DNA of 51,391 nucleotides from an uncultured Mycoplasmatota bacterium (GCA_947056845.1 CAMSCJ010000013.1:1-51391); one strand, 5' to 3'. Counted from the stretch's first letter, positions 8,947 through 16,916 are shown. Notes: generated from the sequence alone by a model not told the origin. Numbers and translations are program-made.

Positions 8947-10807
8947 TTTTATAAGTTTTTTCCTTTTGTTTTTCAAAAAAAGTATAATCCATAATATAGA
9001 GATTTGTCATTTCTGAAAAACTTTGCTTTGCAAGATTTCTAAAATCTATTTTACCATTTAATGTATATGGAATTTTGTCAACAAAATTAATAGCTAAAGC
9101 TCTTTCTCTTTCTCCTATTTTATCCAAACAATAATTATCTAATTCATTTGCAAATGCACGTGTTTGTAATTTAGGATTATGTAGTACAACAAATGCTGTT
9201 GGAATTGTACCGCTTGAGCCATCTTCTAATTTAATTCCAACTACTGCACACCCCTTTACTAATTGATGAGAACTAATTATATTTTCAATTGGGGCACATG
9301 CAACTGTATGTCCATCTGGCCGCATCATAACTCTCTTATATCTATCACAGAACATTAAATCACCATATTCATTTATCATCATTTTATCACCAGTTTTATA
9401 ATATTTTTCACCATTTTTATATATAGTTATTTGTTCTGTCTTTGATTTATTATTAAGATATTCTAGCATCATCGTTGGACCTGAAATACATAATTCCCCT
9501 TCCACATTATACCCCAATTCTTCATTTGTTTCTGGGTTAATAATCATAGCTTTGTTGCCTGGCAACAATGTACCAACACTATACTCATTATATTTATTTT
9601 CGTCATCTAATGTTGTTGAAACAACACCACCAAATTCTGTTGCACCATAACCTATTTTTAGGTTCGTTTTACAGCCATAATCAAAAAATTTTCTATTTAT
9701 TTTTTCTATTGACGCTATTGATATCCAGTCCCCGCCCGTAACTGGTATTTCTAACTGTTCTAGTATGTCTTTTTTTTGATTATTAATGCTAATAAACTGT
9801 TCCCAAAATTTTGGGACTCCTAAGGCCGCATTTGATTTTGTATTTATAATAAGTTTTGCATAATCAATTGGTTTAAATCTTGGTACCATAATAACATTCC
9901 ATGCATTGCTAAATGAATGGTGAAAACCACAAAATGAACCGTATGCGGAAAAAAATGGAATAGCTCCTAAAAATCTTTTCCCAGGTTTTATATAATCCGA
10001 GCCATAACTCATATTTTTAACCATAGAATTATAATTTTCATTTGAAAAAACACCCGCATCAATTGAATCCGCAGTTGTTCCACTCGTATAAAGTGCTGCA
10101 ACTGGCATATTTTCTTCATATAAAGCATCAAAATTATTTGTGTCATTAGCATACTGGCTTAAAAAATCATCAATGTTTTTATAAATACTATCACGGTTAA
10201 ATGTTTTTGTCTGTTGTAATAAAAATTCTTTCAAACTATATAATACATTTATTGGCAAAGTTTTATTAGTTTGTTCTATTAATTTTTTTGACAACGAGTA
10301 AGCTGGAGAAATTATAATAATATTTTCAACATTTAAATTATTTTTTATTAAATCAATCTTATCTTTACAAATATCAATTACTGTAAATAAAAGTTTTGAT
10401 TTTGATAAATTGGTTCTTTCCAAAATACCATTCGGATTAGTCCTAGGGTCTATCATATTGAAAACAGCTCCAACCCTATTAATTGCATATTTTAAATAAA
10501 CAACTTCTGGTATATTTGGTAAGCATATTGAAATAAAATCTCCCTTTTGAATTCCAAATTTGCTTAATACTTGTGCATATTTTTTTATTTGTTCAAGCAT
10601 TGCTCTATAAGTAATTTTAGTTCCAAAATATTCCATAGCTATTAAATCCTGATTATTGCTAATTCTATCATACATAAAATCATACATTCTCATCTTAATT
10701 CCACTATATATCTGTTTTCTCGCATTTTGTGGGTAATTAACTAAATGCGGGTTATCAATTGAAGGTAAACCACTTAAATTATTATATATTTTTCTGTCTT
10801 GTTTCAT
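8939..10807 (-). CDS. AMP-forming acyl/carboxylate-CoA ligase family protein
   Basis: A 622-residue ANL-superfamily adenylating enzyme of normal length. Core motifs are visible: YTSGTT (A3), GYGATEFGG (A5), YYKTGD (A7), DRYKRVMMRPDG (A8), and PYTLNGKID with the catalytic A10 Lys. The A3 loop is unusual: after SGTT it reads ADSIDAGV, so the usual Lys-Gly following the loop is lacking. The reaction would be activation of a carboxylic acid to an acyl-adenylate and then a thioester. A fatty acid is plausible, but the pocket cannot be read. It has a consensus promoter at 10840-10868 and AGAGAGGA 11 bases before the ATG. It is flanked by lipid- and envelope-type hydrolases. Confidence 0.85.
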   Translation of the reverse strand: MKQDRKIYNNLSGLPSIDNPHLVNYPQNARKQIYSGIKMRMYDFMYDRISNNQDLIAMEYFGTKITYRAMLEQIKKYAQVLSKFGIQKGDFISICLPNIPEVVYLKYAINRVGAVFNMIDPRTNPNGILERTNLSKSKLLFTVIDICKDKIDLIKNNLNVENIIIISPAYSLSKKLIEQTNKTLPINVLYSLKEFLLQQTKTFNRDSIYKNIDDFLSQYANDTNNFDALYEENMPVAALYTSGTTADSIDAGVFSNENYNSMVKNMSYGSDYIKPGKRFLGAIPFFSAYGSFCGFHHSFSNAWNVIMVPRFKPIDYAKLIINTKSNAALGVPKFWEQFISINNQKKDILEQLEIPVTGGDWISIASIEKINRKFFDYGCKTNLKIGYGATEFGGVVSTTLDDENKYNEYSVGTLLPGNKAMIINPETNEELGYNVEGELCISGPTMMLEYLNNKSKTEQITIYKNGEKYYKTGDKMMINEYGDLMFCDRYKRVMMRPDGHTVACAPIENIISSHQLVKGCAVVGIKLEDGSSGTIPTAFVVLHNPKLQTRAFANELDNYCLDKIGERERALAINFVDKIPYTLNGKIDFRNLAKQSFSEMTNLYIMDYTFFEKQKEKTYKKH

Positions 10808-10839
10808 ATTATACCATAATCCTCTCTTAAATGATTTTT

Positions 10840-10868
10840 ATTCTAACATTTTTATATATTTTTGTCAA
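10840..10868 (-). promoter_or_regulatory. Promoter of the AMP-forming ligase
   Basis: TTGACA at 10863-10868 and TAGAAT at 10840-10845 are exactly 17 bases apart, about 30 bases before the start codon. Confidence 0.75.
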
Positions 10869-10904
10869 ATTGAACTAAAACTTATTAATCTCTTTTTAAT
10901 AACA

Positions 10905-10936
10905 TAAAAATACAAATTAATAATATAACTTGTATT
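10905..10936 (-). terminator. Possible terminator of the lipoprotein gene
   Basis: AATACAA and TTGTATT pair around a 14-base loop, followed by a short U-tract. It is a weak, AT-only stem. Confidence 0.4.
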
Positions 10937-10971
10937 CTTTAATTTTTGTAATTTAACTTTTTAATAATATG

Positions 10972-11370
10972 TTATTTATGATATGTTTTTTGGTTATTAA
11001 CTAATTCTGCTTTATTATCTAAGCCTAAGGCAGCATCATAAAATTTCCTTTTTCTTTCCTGTTCATAAACAGCAAGTGCAATAATGGCTCCCATAGTCAA
11101 TGTAAGTCCTGAAAAGCCTACTACCTCTTTAGTCGTATTGTTATTTTCATCAGCTCCTTCTTCACTACTTTTTTCTTTAGGATTAGAAGTTGATTCTTCA
11201 TCATTTTTTTCAGGTTCATCCATAGTCATCATTGTTGTACTATCTTGTTTTATATTCTCTTTATCTGATGACATATCCTCATCTAAACTACATCCAACAA
11301 AGGATGTTAAGATTATACCTGCACTTAGTACAGAAAGAACCTTTTTCTTAAAAATTTTAGTATTTTTCAT
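10972..11370 (-). CDS. Lipoprotein with extra C-terminal membrane segment
   Basis: A 132-residue protein. The N-terminus has KKK, a hydrophobic stretch and a lipobox-like LTSFVGC, so Lgt/LspA processing at Cys27 is expected. A Ser/Glu/Asp/Asn/Thr-rich linker of about 60 residues follows. A second hydrophobic stretch, GLTLTMGAIIALAVYE, then precedes ERKRKF. The mature protein would be lipid-anchored at one end and span the membrane at the other, with the acidic linker as an external loop. The ATG at 11370 is preferred over an in-frame start 54 bases upstream because AGAGGGGGAAA directly precedes it and the promoter overlaps the longer frame. Function is unknown. Confidence 0.65.
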   Translation of the reverse strand: MKNTKIFKKKVLSVLSAGIILTSFVGCSLDEDMSSDKENIKQDSTTMMTMDEPEKNDEESTSNPKEKSSEEGADENNNTTKEVVGFSGLTLTMGAIIALAVYEQERKRKFYDAALGLDNKAELVNNQKTYHK

Positions 11371-11394
11371 AACTATTTCCCCCTCTTCGCTAAA

Positions 11395-11430
11395 ATATAA
11401 TATCACCTTTTTTATAAATGTCAATATTTA
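11395..11430 (-). promoter_or_regulatory. Repeated promoter element, copy 4
   Basis: TTGACA at 11419-11424 and TATTAT at 11397-11402 are 16 bases apart, with the spacer beginning TTTATAAAAAA and ending TGA as in copies 1 and 3. An AGAGGGGG ribosome binding site follows. Confidence 0.7.
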
Positions 11431-11463
11431 TTTATAAATTATAACGTTAAAACTGAATATTTT

Positions 11464-11979
11464 TTATATGATATCAATTATATAACTACTACTAAAGCCC
11501 ACTGTAGTTTTATAATTTTTAATATCTATCTTACCACCATTTTTTTCAATAATCCGTTTTGAAGCAATGTTATTATCATCACAGTTTATTCTAACCTTTT
11601 TCATCCCTAATTTTTTGCATTCTTTAATACCTAATTCTAACATTTTTGTTCCGTATCCCTGATTTCTTTTACTCATCCTAATCTTATAAAATATTTGACT
11701 TCCTTTATTTAACCATTTTTCATTTAACGTCGTTCTAATACCAATTTCACCTATTGGTTCATCATTTACAAAAAATATATATCGGTTTGTTGTTGTATTT
11801 AAATCAGGATTAATTATGGTTTCTTCTTTTTTAAATTCCTCAATAATATCGTAAAATTTATCGATAGAACAATTTTTAATTTTATTGGTACTCCCAAGTT
11901 CTTCACTTGGAATATCTTGATACATTAAATAGACATCTTTTCCCATATTTCTATTTATCAATTCTAATTTACATTCCAT
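11464..11979 (-). CDS. GNAT family N-acetyltransferase
   Basis: A 171-residue protein. The acetyl-CoA binding motif is visible as RMSKRNQGYGTKML (Q/R-x-x-G-x-G) near residue 104, followed by the helix and strand CKKLGMKKVRINCDDNN and NIASKRIIEKNGG, the typical motif B. The first 80 residues include a strand with FVNDEPIGEIGIR, the usual beta-4 region. The substrate is unknown; small molecule, antibiotic or protein N-terminus are all possible. GAGGTAA precedes the ATG. It lies 21 bases behind the SGNH-like gene at 12001 and is probably co-transcribed with it. Confidence 0.85.
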   Translation of the reverse strand: MECKLELINRNMGKDVYLMYQDIPSEELGSTNKIKNCSIDKFYDIIEEFKKEETIINPDLNTTTNRYIFFVNDEPIGEIGIRTTLNEKWLNKGSQIFYKIRMSKRNQGYGTKMLELGIKECKKLGMKKVRINCDDNNIASKRIIEKNGGKIDIKNYKTTVGFSSSYIIDII

Positions 11980-12000
11980 TATATTACCTCGTAATTAAAT

Positions 12001-13176
12001 TTATTTATAAAGTTTTTTTCGTTTTTCACTAATAACTTTATTAAAATTGTCTTTCCCTAGATAATAAAAATCTGATGGCAATCTATCTAAAATATATTTT
12101 TTTAATCTTAACATAAGTTCTTTTTGTTGTTCAGATGTTAGTTTTTTACTATATTTATATAAAATATTATCTATATATTCTTGGAGATATAAATTATTAC
12201 CTATTAAATATTGTTTATTTAATTCTAAATTACTACTAAAATTATAAAAATCTCTATCAATATTAATCATAGCTTTATTTATTAAATAATTTTTATTTAT
12301 TGTATCAATAATATTGTTATTAAATCTTAAATACTCTTCTTCATCGTAATGAATATCTACACCTAAAAAATTAATTTTAGCAAGAAAAGATTTTTGTTCC
12401 GTATTTTTTATATTAGGTGCATATTTAGGATAAAAGCACTTTGATTTGATTGGTTCTACATAAGTAACATTTGCATATTTATTGGCTATTTTTCTTAATT
12501 TAGCATTGATAAATTCCGAAATATTTAGTCCTAAAAAATTAGGTGCCCCTCCCAAAAAAATTTGTGTATTTGTATTAAATTTTCGATTACTATTTTGAAT
12601 ATATTTTAGTGTTGCTTCTAGGGATACCAAATCCATTTTAATTCCATACGTTAACTTATGACTTAACTTACCATTTCTTGAAACATTATCTAGAAAAGAG
12701 CCAGTTCCACCATTATAAATGACAATATTAGCTAATTTTTTCTCATCTGCTAAAATTAAATCACGTAGACCTAAATCATCAGTTATATTTATAGGATACC
12801 AATTATTAATATTTTCGTTATTTAATCCATTACTTGATATTTTTATTTCTCCATCTACATAATCTTTAAGATTCATTTTATGGATATCAGACTCTTTAAT
12901 ATTTGTTTGTAACCATTCAAATAATTTATCGTCATTATTATTTTGATTTCTAGCAAAATGATGGATATCTAATACGATTCCTGATTTTTTTAATATTTTT
13001 TCCAAACTTCCATTTCTATATAATAATGGCTTAATAGTTCGTATAAAAGAATAACCTGATGAAATTGAATTCCCGACGCTTGTTAATCTAAGTTTTGAAA
13101 TACCATTTTCAGTCATTATTTTAGCTAGTTTACTATTTAATTTTACTTGATTCTTTATTATATCTCTCTTTTTCAT
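12001..13176 (-). CDS. SGNH-hydrolase-like protein
   Basis: A 391-residue protein without a signal peptide. The first SGNH block reads TSVGNSISSGYS, with Ser37 in a GNS rather than GDS setting. A block at about residue 155 reads VIYNGGTGSF where SGNH enzymes carry the Gly/Asn blocks. GVDIHYDEEEY near 275 matches the Asp-x-His block. A lipase/esterase-like fold is therefore likely, but the altered blocks leave activity uncertain. The C-terminal 110 residues are Asn/Tyr/Leu-rich and unrecognised. AGAGGT precedes the ATG. It is followed at 21 bases by a GNAT gene, which would fit O-acyl/acetyl addition and removal, though that link is only inferred. Confidence 0.55.
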   Translation of the reverse strand: MKKRDIIKNQVKLNSKLAKIMTENGISKLRLTSVGNSISSGYSFIRTIKPLLYRNGSLEKILKKSGIVLDIHHFARNQNNNDDKLFEWLQTNIKESDIHKMNLKDYVDGEIKISSNGLNNENINNWYPINITDDLGLRDLILADEKKLANIVIYNGGTGSFLDNVSRNGKLSHKLTYGIKMDLVSLEATLKYIQNSNRKFNTNTQIFLGGAPNFLGLNISEFINAKLRKIANKYANVTYVEPIKSKCFYPKYAPNIKNTEQKSFLAKINFLGVDIHYDEEEYLRFNNNIIDTINKNYLINKAMINIDRDFYNFSSNLELNKQYLIGNNLYLQEYIDNILYKYSKKLTSEQQKELMLRLKKYILDRLPSDFYYLGKDNFNKVISEKRKKLYK

Positions 13177-13206
13177 AAATACCTCTAATAATAATTATCT
13201 ATAAAT

Positions 13207-13228
13207 TAAAACAGTATTTTGTAATACT
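13207..13228 (-). terminator. Terminator of the first GDPD gene
   Basis: AGTATT pairs with AATACT around ACAA on the minus strand and is followed by GTTTT. It overlaps the stop codon. Confidence 0.5.
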
Positions 13229-14171
13229 ATCTTTTTATATATTGTCTTGCTTTTTCAGGAAAATCATTAATTACGTATAATGGTAACTCTCCAGATTCGA
13301 TAGCTGAACTATATCTAAATATCATTTCATTTATTGTATTATAATGAGTGATAGGTCTTTTATCATCCCATGAATATAAGACCATATTATTTTTCATTAC
13401 TTTTTCAACAACTGATTCGTTTAATAAATTATATTCTAAACTTACACCATCAAAATCCATATTTAATGGTTTTAAATTTCCATTTTTATTTATTAAAGCT
13501 ATTATTTTTAAATCAGGTAATTTTTCTTTAATTCTAAAAAGGGCATCATAATTATAACCTTCTAATGCTAAATCTCTATTTTGATAATCATATTTTTTTA
13601 AAATATCAACAATATTATCCTCAAAATATCTTTGTTTAGCGTTTGAATATTCGGCTATTTTTCCTTTAAGTTCAATTAACATGTGTTTATTAAGACTATA
13701 GTTTTTCATAACTTCATCAAATAGCGCTATTTTGGAGCTTTGTTTTCCTAAATTACAATATTGATGATAAAAATATTGGTCTTTGTTAAATATATTAAAT
13801 AATTTTTGTAAGAATTGATCGACCGTTTGGGTTGTAAAACGCAATTGTTTTAATTCTTCTAATGTTAAGTCTTGGATTCTTCCTTTTGAACTAGTTGTTC
13901 CATTAACATTTTCATTGTGCATAATAACGATTTTATCATCTTTGGTGGGCCTAATATCAAATTCAGTTCCATCAATATTATCATTATTTGAACAGTCAAG
14001 AATAGCATTATAAGAATTTTCAGTAGCAATCCCTTGATTTCCTCTATGACCAATAATTTTTATATTATCTTTATTAATATCATCAGTATTAAAAGAAAAA
14101 GAGGATAATAAATTTCTATTTTGGTGAGTATTATAATTGTCTCCTTTTTCAGATTCATTTATTCTATTCAT
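13227..14171 (-). CDS. Glycerophosphodiester phosphodiesterase family protein (copy 1)
   Basis: A 314-residue GDPD TIM-barrel protein. Metal and catalytic motifs are visible: IIGHRG near residue 40 (general acid/base His), ATENSYNA, GTEFDIRP, and VIMHNE with the second His. The C-terminal half keeps MLIELKG, DGVSLEY and LYSWD. The expected reaction is hydrolysis of glycerophosphodiesters to glycerol-3-phosphate and an alcohol. No signal peptide or membrane segment, so it should act inside the cell. It carries a polar N-terminal extension of about 37 residues absent from the paralogue at 15922. AAAGGGGGG precedes the ATG. The two paralogues bracket the RelA/SpoT homologue. Confidence 0.88.
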   Translation of the reverse strand: MNRINESEKGDNYNTHQNRNLLSSFSFNTDDINKDNIKIIGHRGNQGIATENSYNAILDCSNNDNIDGTEFDIRPTKDDKIVIMHNENVNGTTSSKGRIQDLTLEELKQLRFTTQTVDQFLQKLFNIFNKDQYFYHQYCNLGKQSSKIALFDEVMKNYSLNKHMLIELKGKIAEYSNAKQRYFEDNIVDILKKYDYQNRDLALEGYNYDALFRIKEKLPDLKIIALINKNGNLKPLNMDFDGVSLEYNLLNESVVEKVMKNNMVLYSWDDKRPITHYNTINEMIFRYSSAIESGELPLYVINDFPEKARQYIKR

Positions 14172-14197
14172 TTTATCGCCCCCCTTTTTTATATGAT

Positions 14198-14226
14198 ATT
14201 CTAATATTTAATAGATAATTTGTCAA
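14198..14226 (-). promoter_or_regulatory. Promoter of GDPD copy 1
   Basis: TTGACA at 14221-14226 and TAGAAT at 14198-14203 are 17 bases apart, upstream of an AAAGGGGGG ribosome binding site. Confidence 0.7.
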
Positions 14227-14263
14227 TAATTATTTATTCATATATAAAAAATATCTTTAAATT

Positions 14264-15715
14264 TTATATGTGTAAGCATTCTTTGATTAATCTTTTCGCT
14301 TGTGTTGTTTTAACTACAGCCAACCATTCAGGCGTTGGCCTACTATCCTTATCAAACTTGATTTCCACTATATCATTATTATTTAGTTGAAAATTAAGGG
14401 GCACATACTGATTATTAACTATCGCTGCAGATAAATGATTCCCATTATCAACACTTAATTTATACGCAAAATCGATAGGGGTAGAATTTGGTGGCAATTC
14501 AATTATGGTTCCAGCTGTTGTAAACACATATATTCGGTTGGAAAATAACTCCGATTTTATTTGATTAACGAATTCTTGATTGTTATCAAAGACAGAATTT
14601 ATTTCACTTAGAGCCTTAAAAAATTGACATTTATCTGTTAATTTTTTTTGCATTTCCTCTCTGGCATTGCACCCTTTAATATGCCAATAAGTGGCTAAAC
14701 CATATAATGCAACCCGATTCATATCATAATCGCGAATTTGGAGTTGAATTAATCTATTTGATTCGCTAAAAACCGTCGTATGTAAGGACTGATACATATT
14801 ATTCTTGGGATTACAAATATAATCTTTAAATAGTTCATTAACAGGGTGATATTTTGAATGAATTATTCCGAGTGAACGGTAACAAATGTCAGGATTATCA
14901 ATTTCAGGATGATCAACCGCTATTTTAAGTGCTAATAGATCATGGATAGATGATAAATCATTGCCTTCCTCTAAATCTTTATAAATTCCATATATATTCT
15001 TAATCCAAATTTTAATCCAATTATTAATATTATTTTCATTCAATAGAGTATTGATAGTATGGCGCATATCCAATAAATATTTCTTATTTTCATTTTCTAG
15101 CAAATTCTTTTTTTCCTCAATATCAGCGTAGTCATTTGGACGTAAATATTTAAATGATAAATCCTCTAATTCTGCTTTAATTTGGTATGCTCCTATATAA
15201 TGGGCAAGGGGAACAAATATTTCTAATGTTTCTAAAGCATTTTCTTGTTGTTTTTCTTTTCTTTTGTATTGTAGTGTTCGCATATTATGTAATCTATCAG
15301 CTAATTTAATAATAATTATTCTGACATCAGTCGTTATACTTGTAATAATTTTTCTTGTATTTGCAAACTCTAAATCTGCTCTTGTAGAAAAGTTTATTTT
15401 ACTAATTTTTGTCACCCCATCAACCAAAGTAAAAACATCTTCATTAAACTCTTTAATAATGTCTTCTTTTGTTGCCTTCGTATCTTCTAATGTATCGTGC
15501 AAAAGACCAGCACAAATAGTATCAATATCAGCGTGCATTTCAGCTAATGTATAGGCAACATTTAAAGGATGAATTATGTATGGCTCACCACTTTGGCGTT
15601 TTTGCCCCGCATGGAGAAAATCAGCATATTTATAAGCTTTTTCAACTACATCAGTTTTTGTTGGCTCATAGGCTCTAACTAAATTTAATAATCCTTCAAG
15701 TGTTAAATTATTCAT
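14264..15715 (-). CDS. Short RelA/SpoT homologue, hydrolase intact, synthetase degenerate
   Basis: A 483-residue protein; full-length Rel enzymes are about 730-750. The HD hydrolase domain is complete: IIHP (His49), LLHDTLEDT (His73, Asp74, Glu77, Asp78) and KLADRLHN (Asp140). The synthetase domain is recognisable (HDLLALK, FKDYI, NMYQSLHTTV), but against the classical RelSeq residues Arg241 aligns to Trp237, Ser247 to Gly243, Lys251 to Asp247, and catalytic Glu323 to Gln324 (QLQIRD). A TGS domain follows at about 393-455; the helical, zinc-finger and ACT regions are missing. The likely activity is (p)ppGpp hydrolysis only. AAGGAGTGA precedes the ATG. A hairpin terminator ends only 22 bases upstream, with a small ORF before it. 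Confidence 0.88.
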   Translation of the reverse strand: MNNLTLEGLLNLVRAYEPTKTDVVEKAYKYADFLHAGQKRQSGEPYIIHPLNVAYTLAEMHADIDTICAGLLHDTLEDTKATKEDIIKEFNEDVFTLVDGVTKISKINFSTRADLEFANTRKIITSITTDVRIIIIKLADRLHNMRTLQYKRKEKQQENALETLEIFVPLAHYIGAYQIKAELEDLSFKYLRPNDYADIEEKKNLLENENKKYLLDMRHTINTLLNENNINNWIKIWIKNIYGIYKDLEEGNDLSSIHDLLALKIAVDHPEIDNPDICYRSLGIIHSKYHPVNELFKDYICNPKNNMYQSLHTTVFSESNRLIQLQIRDYDMNRVALYGLATYWHIKGCNAREEMQKKLTDKCQFFKALSEINSVFDNNQEFVNQIKSELFSNRIYVFTTAGTIIELPPNSTPIDFAYKLSVDNGNHLSAAIVNNQYVPLNFQLNNNDIVEIKFDKDSRPTPEWLAVVKTTQAKRLIKECLHI

Positions 15716-15737
15716 ATATAATCACTCCTTAATTTGC

Positions 15738-15765
15738 AAAAAAGAACAGACTTTTATTCTGTTCT
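15738..15765 (-). terminator. Terminator/possible attenuator in front of the RelA/SpoT gene
   Basis: AGAACAGA and TCTGTTCT form a perfect eight-base stem around ATAAAAG, followed directly by six U residues on the minus strand. It begins four bases after the stop of the 28-residue ORF and ends 22 bases before the RelA/SpoT start. No promoter fits in between, so transcription of that gene must read through it. Confidence 0.8.
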
Positions 15766-15769
15766 ATCA

Positions 15770-15856
15770 CTAATTGGCGCAAAAAGATAATATGTTATTA
15801 ATTTTATTTAATAATACTGTTTTGAAAAAGATAGAATTAAAGCTATTAACAACCAT
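15770..15856 (-). CDS. Small ORF (28 aa), possible leader peptide
   Basis: A short frame beginning MVVNSFNSIFFKT and ending LSFCAN, stop TAG. It is supported by a GGGGTGA ribosome binding site five bases upstream of the ATG and by its own promoter at 15884-15912. A terminator hairpin starts four bases after the stop. This promoter/RBS/ORF/terminator arrangement ahead of a longer gene is the layout of a leader peptide attenuator; an independent small hydrophobic protein is the alternative. The peptide is rich in Asn, Phe, Ile and Leu but shows no run of one amino acid. Translation has not been shown. Confidence 0.55.
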   Translation of the reverse strand: MVVNSFNSIFFKTVLLNKINNILSFCAN

Positions 15857-15883
15857 ATTATTCACCCCATATTTGTTAATTAT

Positions 15884-15912
15884 AAATTACATCTTTTTCT
15901 TTTAATTGTCAA
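15884..15912 (-). promoter_or_regulatory. Promoter of the leader ORF and RelA/SpoT gene
   Basis: TTGACA at 15907-15912 and TAATTT at 15884-15889 are 17 bases apart, 28 bases upstream of the small ORF. Confidence 0.6.
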
Positions 15913-15921
15913 TATTTTAGA

Positions 15922-16767
15922 TTATATTTTTATATATTGTTTTGCTTTCTCAGGGAAATCATTAATTACATATAATGGTAATTCACCTGTTTTTATTTCT
16001 TTTGCAAATGGCGAAAAAATCTTATCTATATTTTGACTATGTTTTAATGATTTCTTCCAATCCCATGAATATAACATCATTTTATTATTTATTATCTTAT
16101 TTATTACATTAGGATTAAGCATAACATATTCTAAGCTTACTCCATCAAATGGCATATCTAGACACTTTAAACTACCAAATTTATTAACAAGCGCAATTAT
16201 TTTTAAATCAGGTAATTTATTTTTAATTCTAAAAAGGGCATCAAAGTTATAACTTTCTAAAGTTAAATCTCTACTCTGATAATCATACTGTTTTAATATT
16301 TCAACAATATTATCCTCAAAAATAGCTTGCTTTTTAGCTGAATATTCATCTACTTTACCTTTAAGTTCAATTAACATATGCTTATTAGGACTATACTCTT
16401 TCATAATATCATCAAATTCAGGTATTCTAGCGTATTGTCTACTTATTTCACAGTAGCGATTATAATAATATCTGTCACTTTTTAATAAGTGAAATCCTTT
16501 TAATAAAATTTGATCCATTAAATTAATCCTAAACCTTAAATGGTTTATTTCTTCTAAAGTTAAATCATAAATTTTAGTCATTTTTCCATTTAAATTAGGT
16601 ATTCTATCATTATGTATAACAACGATCTTATCATCACTAGTTGGTCTAATATCAAATTCAGTTCCATCAATATTTGGATTTTTTGAACAAGCAAGAATTG
16701 CCGAAGCTGAATTTTCAGTTGAAGTCATTATGTCCCCTCTATGACCAATTATTTTTATCCTATCCAT
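15922..16767 (-). CDS. Glycerophosphodiester phosphodiesterase family protein (copy 2)
   Basis: A 281-residue GDPD barrel, closely similar to the protein at 13227-14171 over its full length. Shared segments include NKHMLIELKG, FEDNIV, DALFRIK, LPDLKIIAL, DGVSLEY and LPLYVINDFPEKA. Motifs are IIGHRGD at residues 5-11, GTEFDIRPT and VVIHND, so the metal and acid/base residues are intact. No export signal is present. The duplication is old enough for many substitutions but both copies keep the active site, which argues for retained, perhaps diverged, substrates. TGGGGGA precedes the ATG, and TTGACA lies upstream at 16812-16817 with only a poor -10 box. Confidence 0.88.
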   Translation of the reverse strand: MDRIKIIGHRGDIMTSTENSASAILACSKNPNIDGTEFDIRPTSDDKIVVIHNDRIPNLNGKMTKIYDLTLEEINHLRFRINLMDQILLKGFHLLKSDRYYYNRYCEISRQYARIPEFDDIMKEYSPNKHMLIELKGKVDEYSAKKQAIFEDNIVEILKQYDYQSRDLTLESYNFDALFRIKNKLPDLKIIALVNKFGSLKCLDMPFDGVSLEYVMLNPNVINKIINNKMMLYSWDWKKSLKHSQNIDKIFSPFAKEIKTGELPLYVINDFPEKAKQYIKI

Positions 16768-16916
16768 TTTAATCCCCCATTTTTTGATTGATTATTTTAA
16801 TATTAATTTTTTGTCAATACATAAAGTAACATTAATATTTAACAAATGTTGCTTTTTATATATAATAATATAATAGTAATTTTGATATTAACACTAAGTA
16901 TATTAAGTCTTATATT

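Noticed and set aside
16812..16817. Full promoter for GDPD copy 2
   Set aside because: TTGACA is present, but no acceptable -10 box lies 16-18 bases downstream, so it is mentioned only with the gene.
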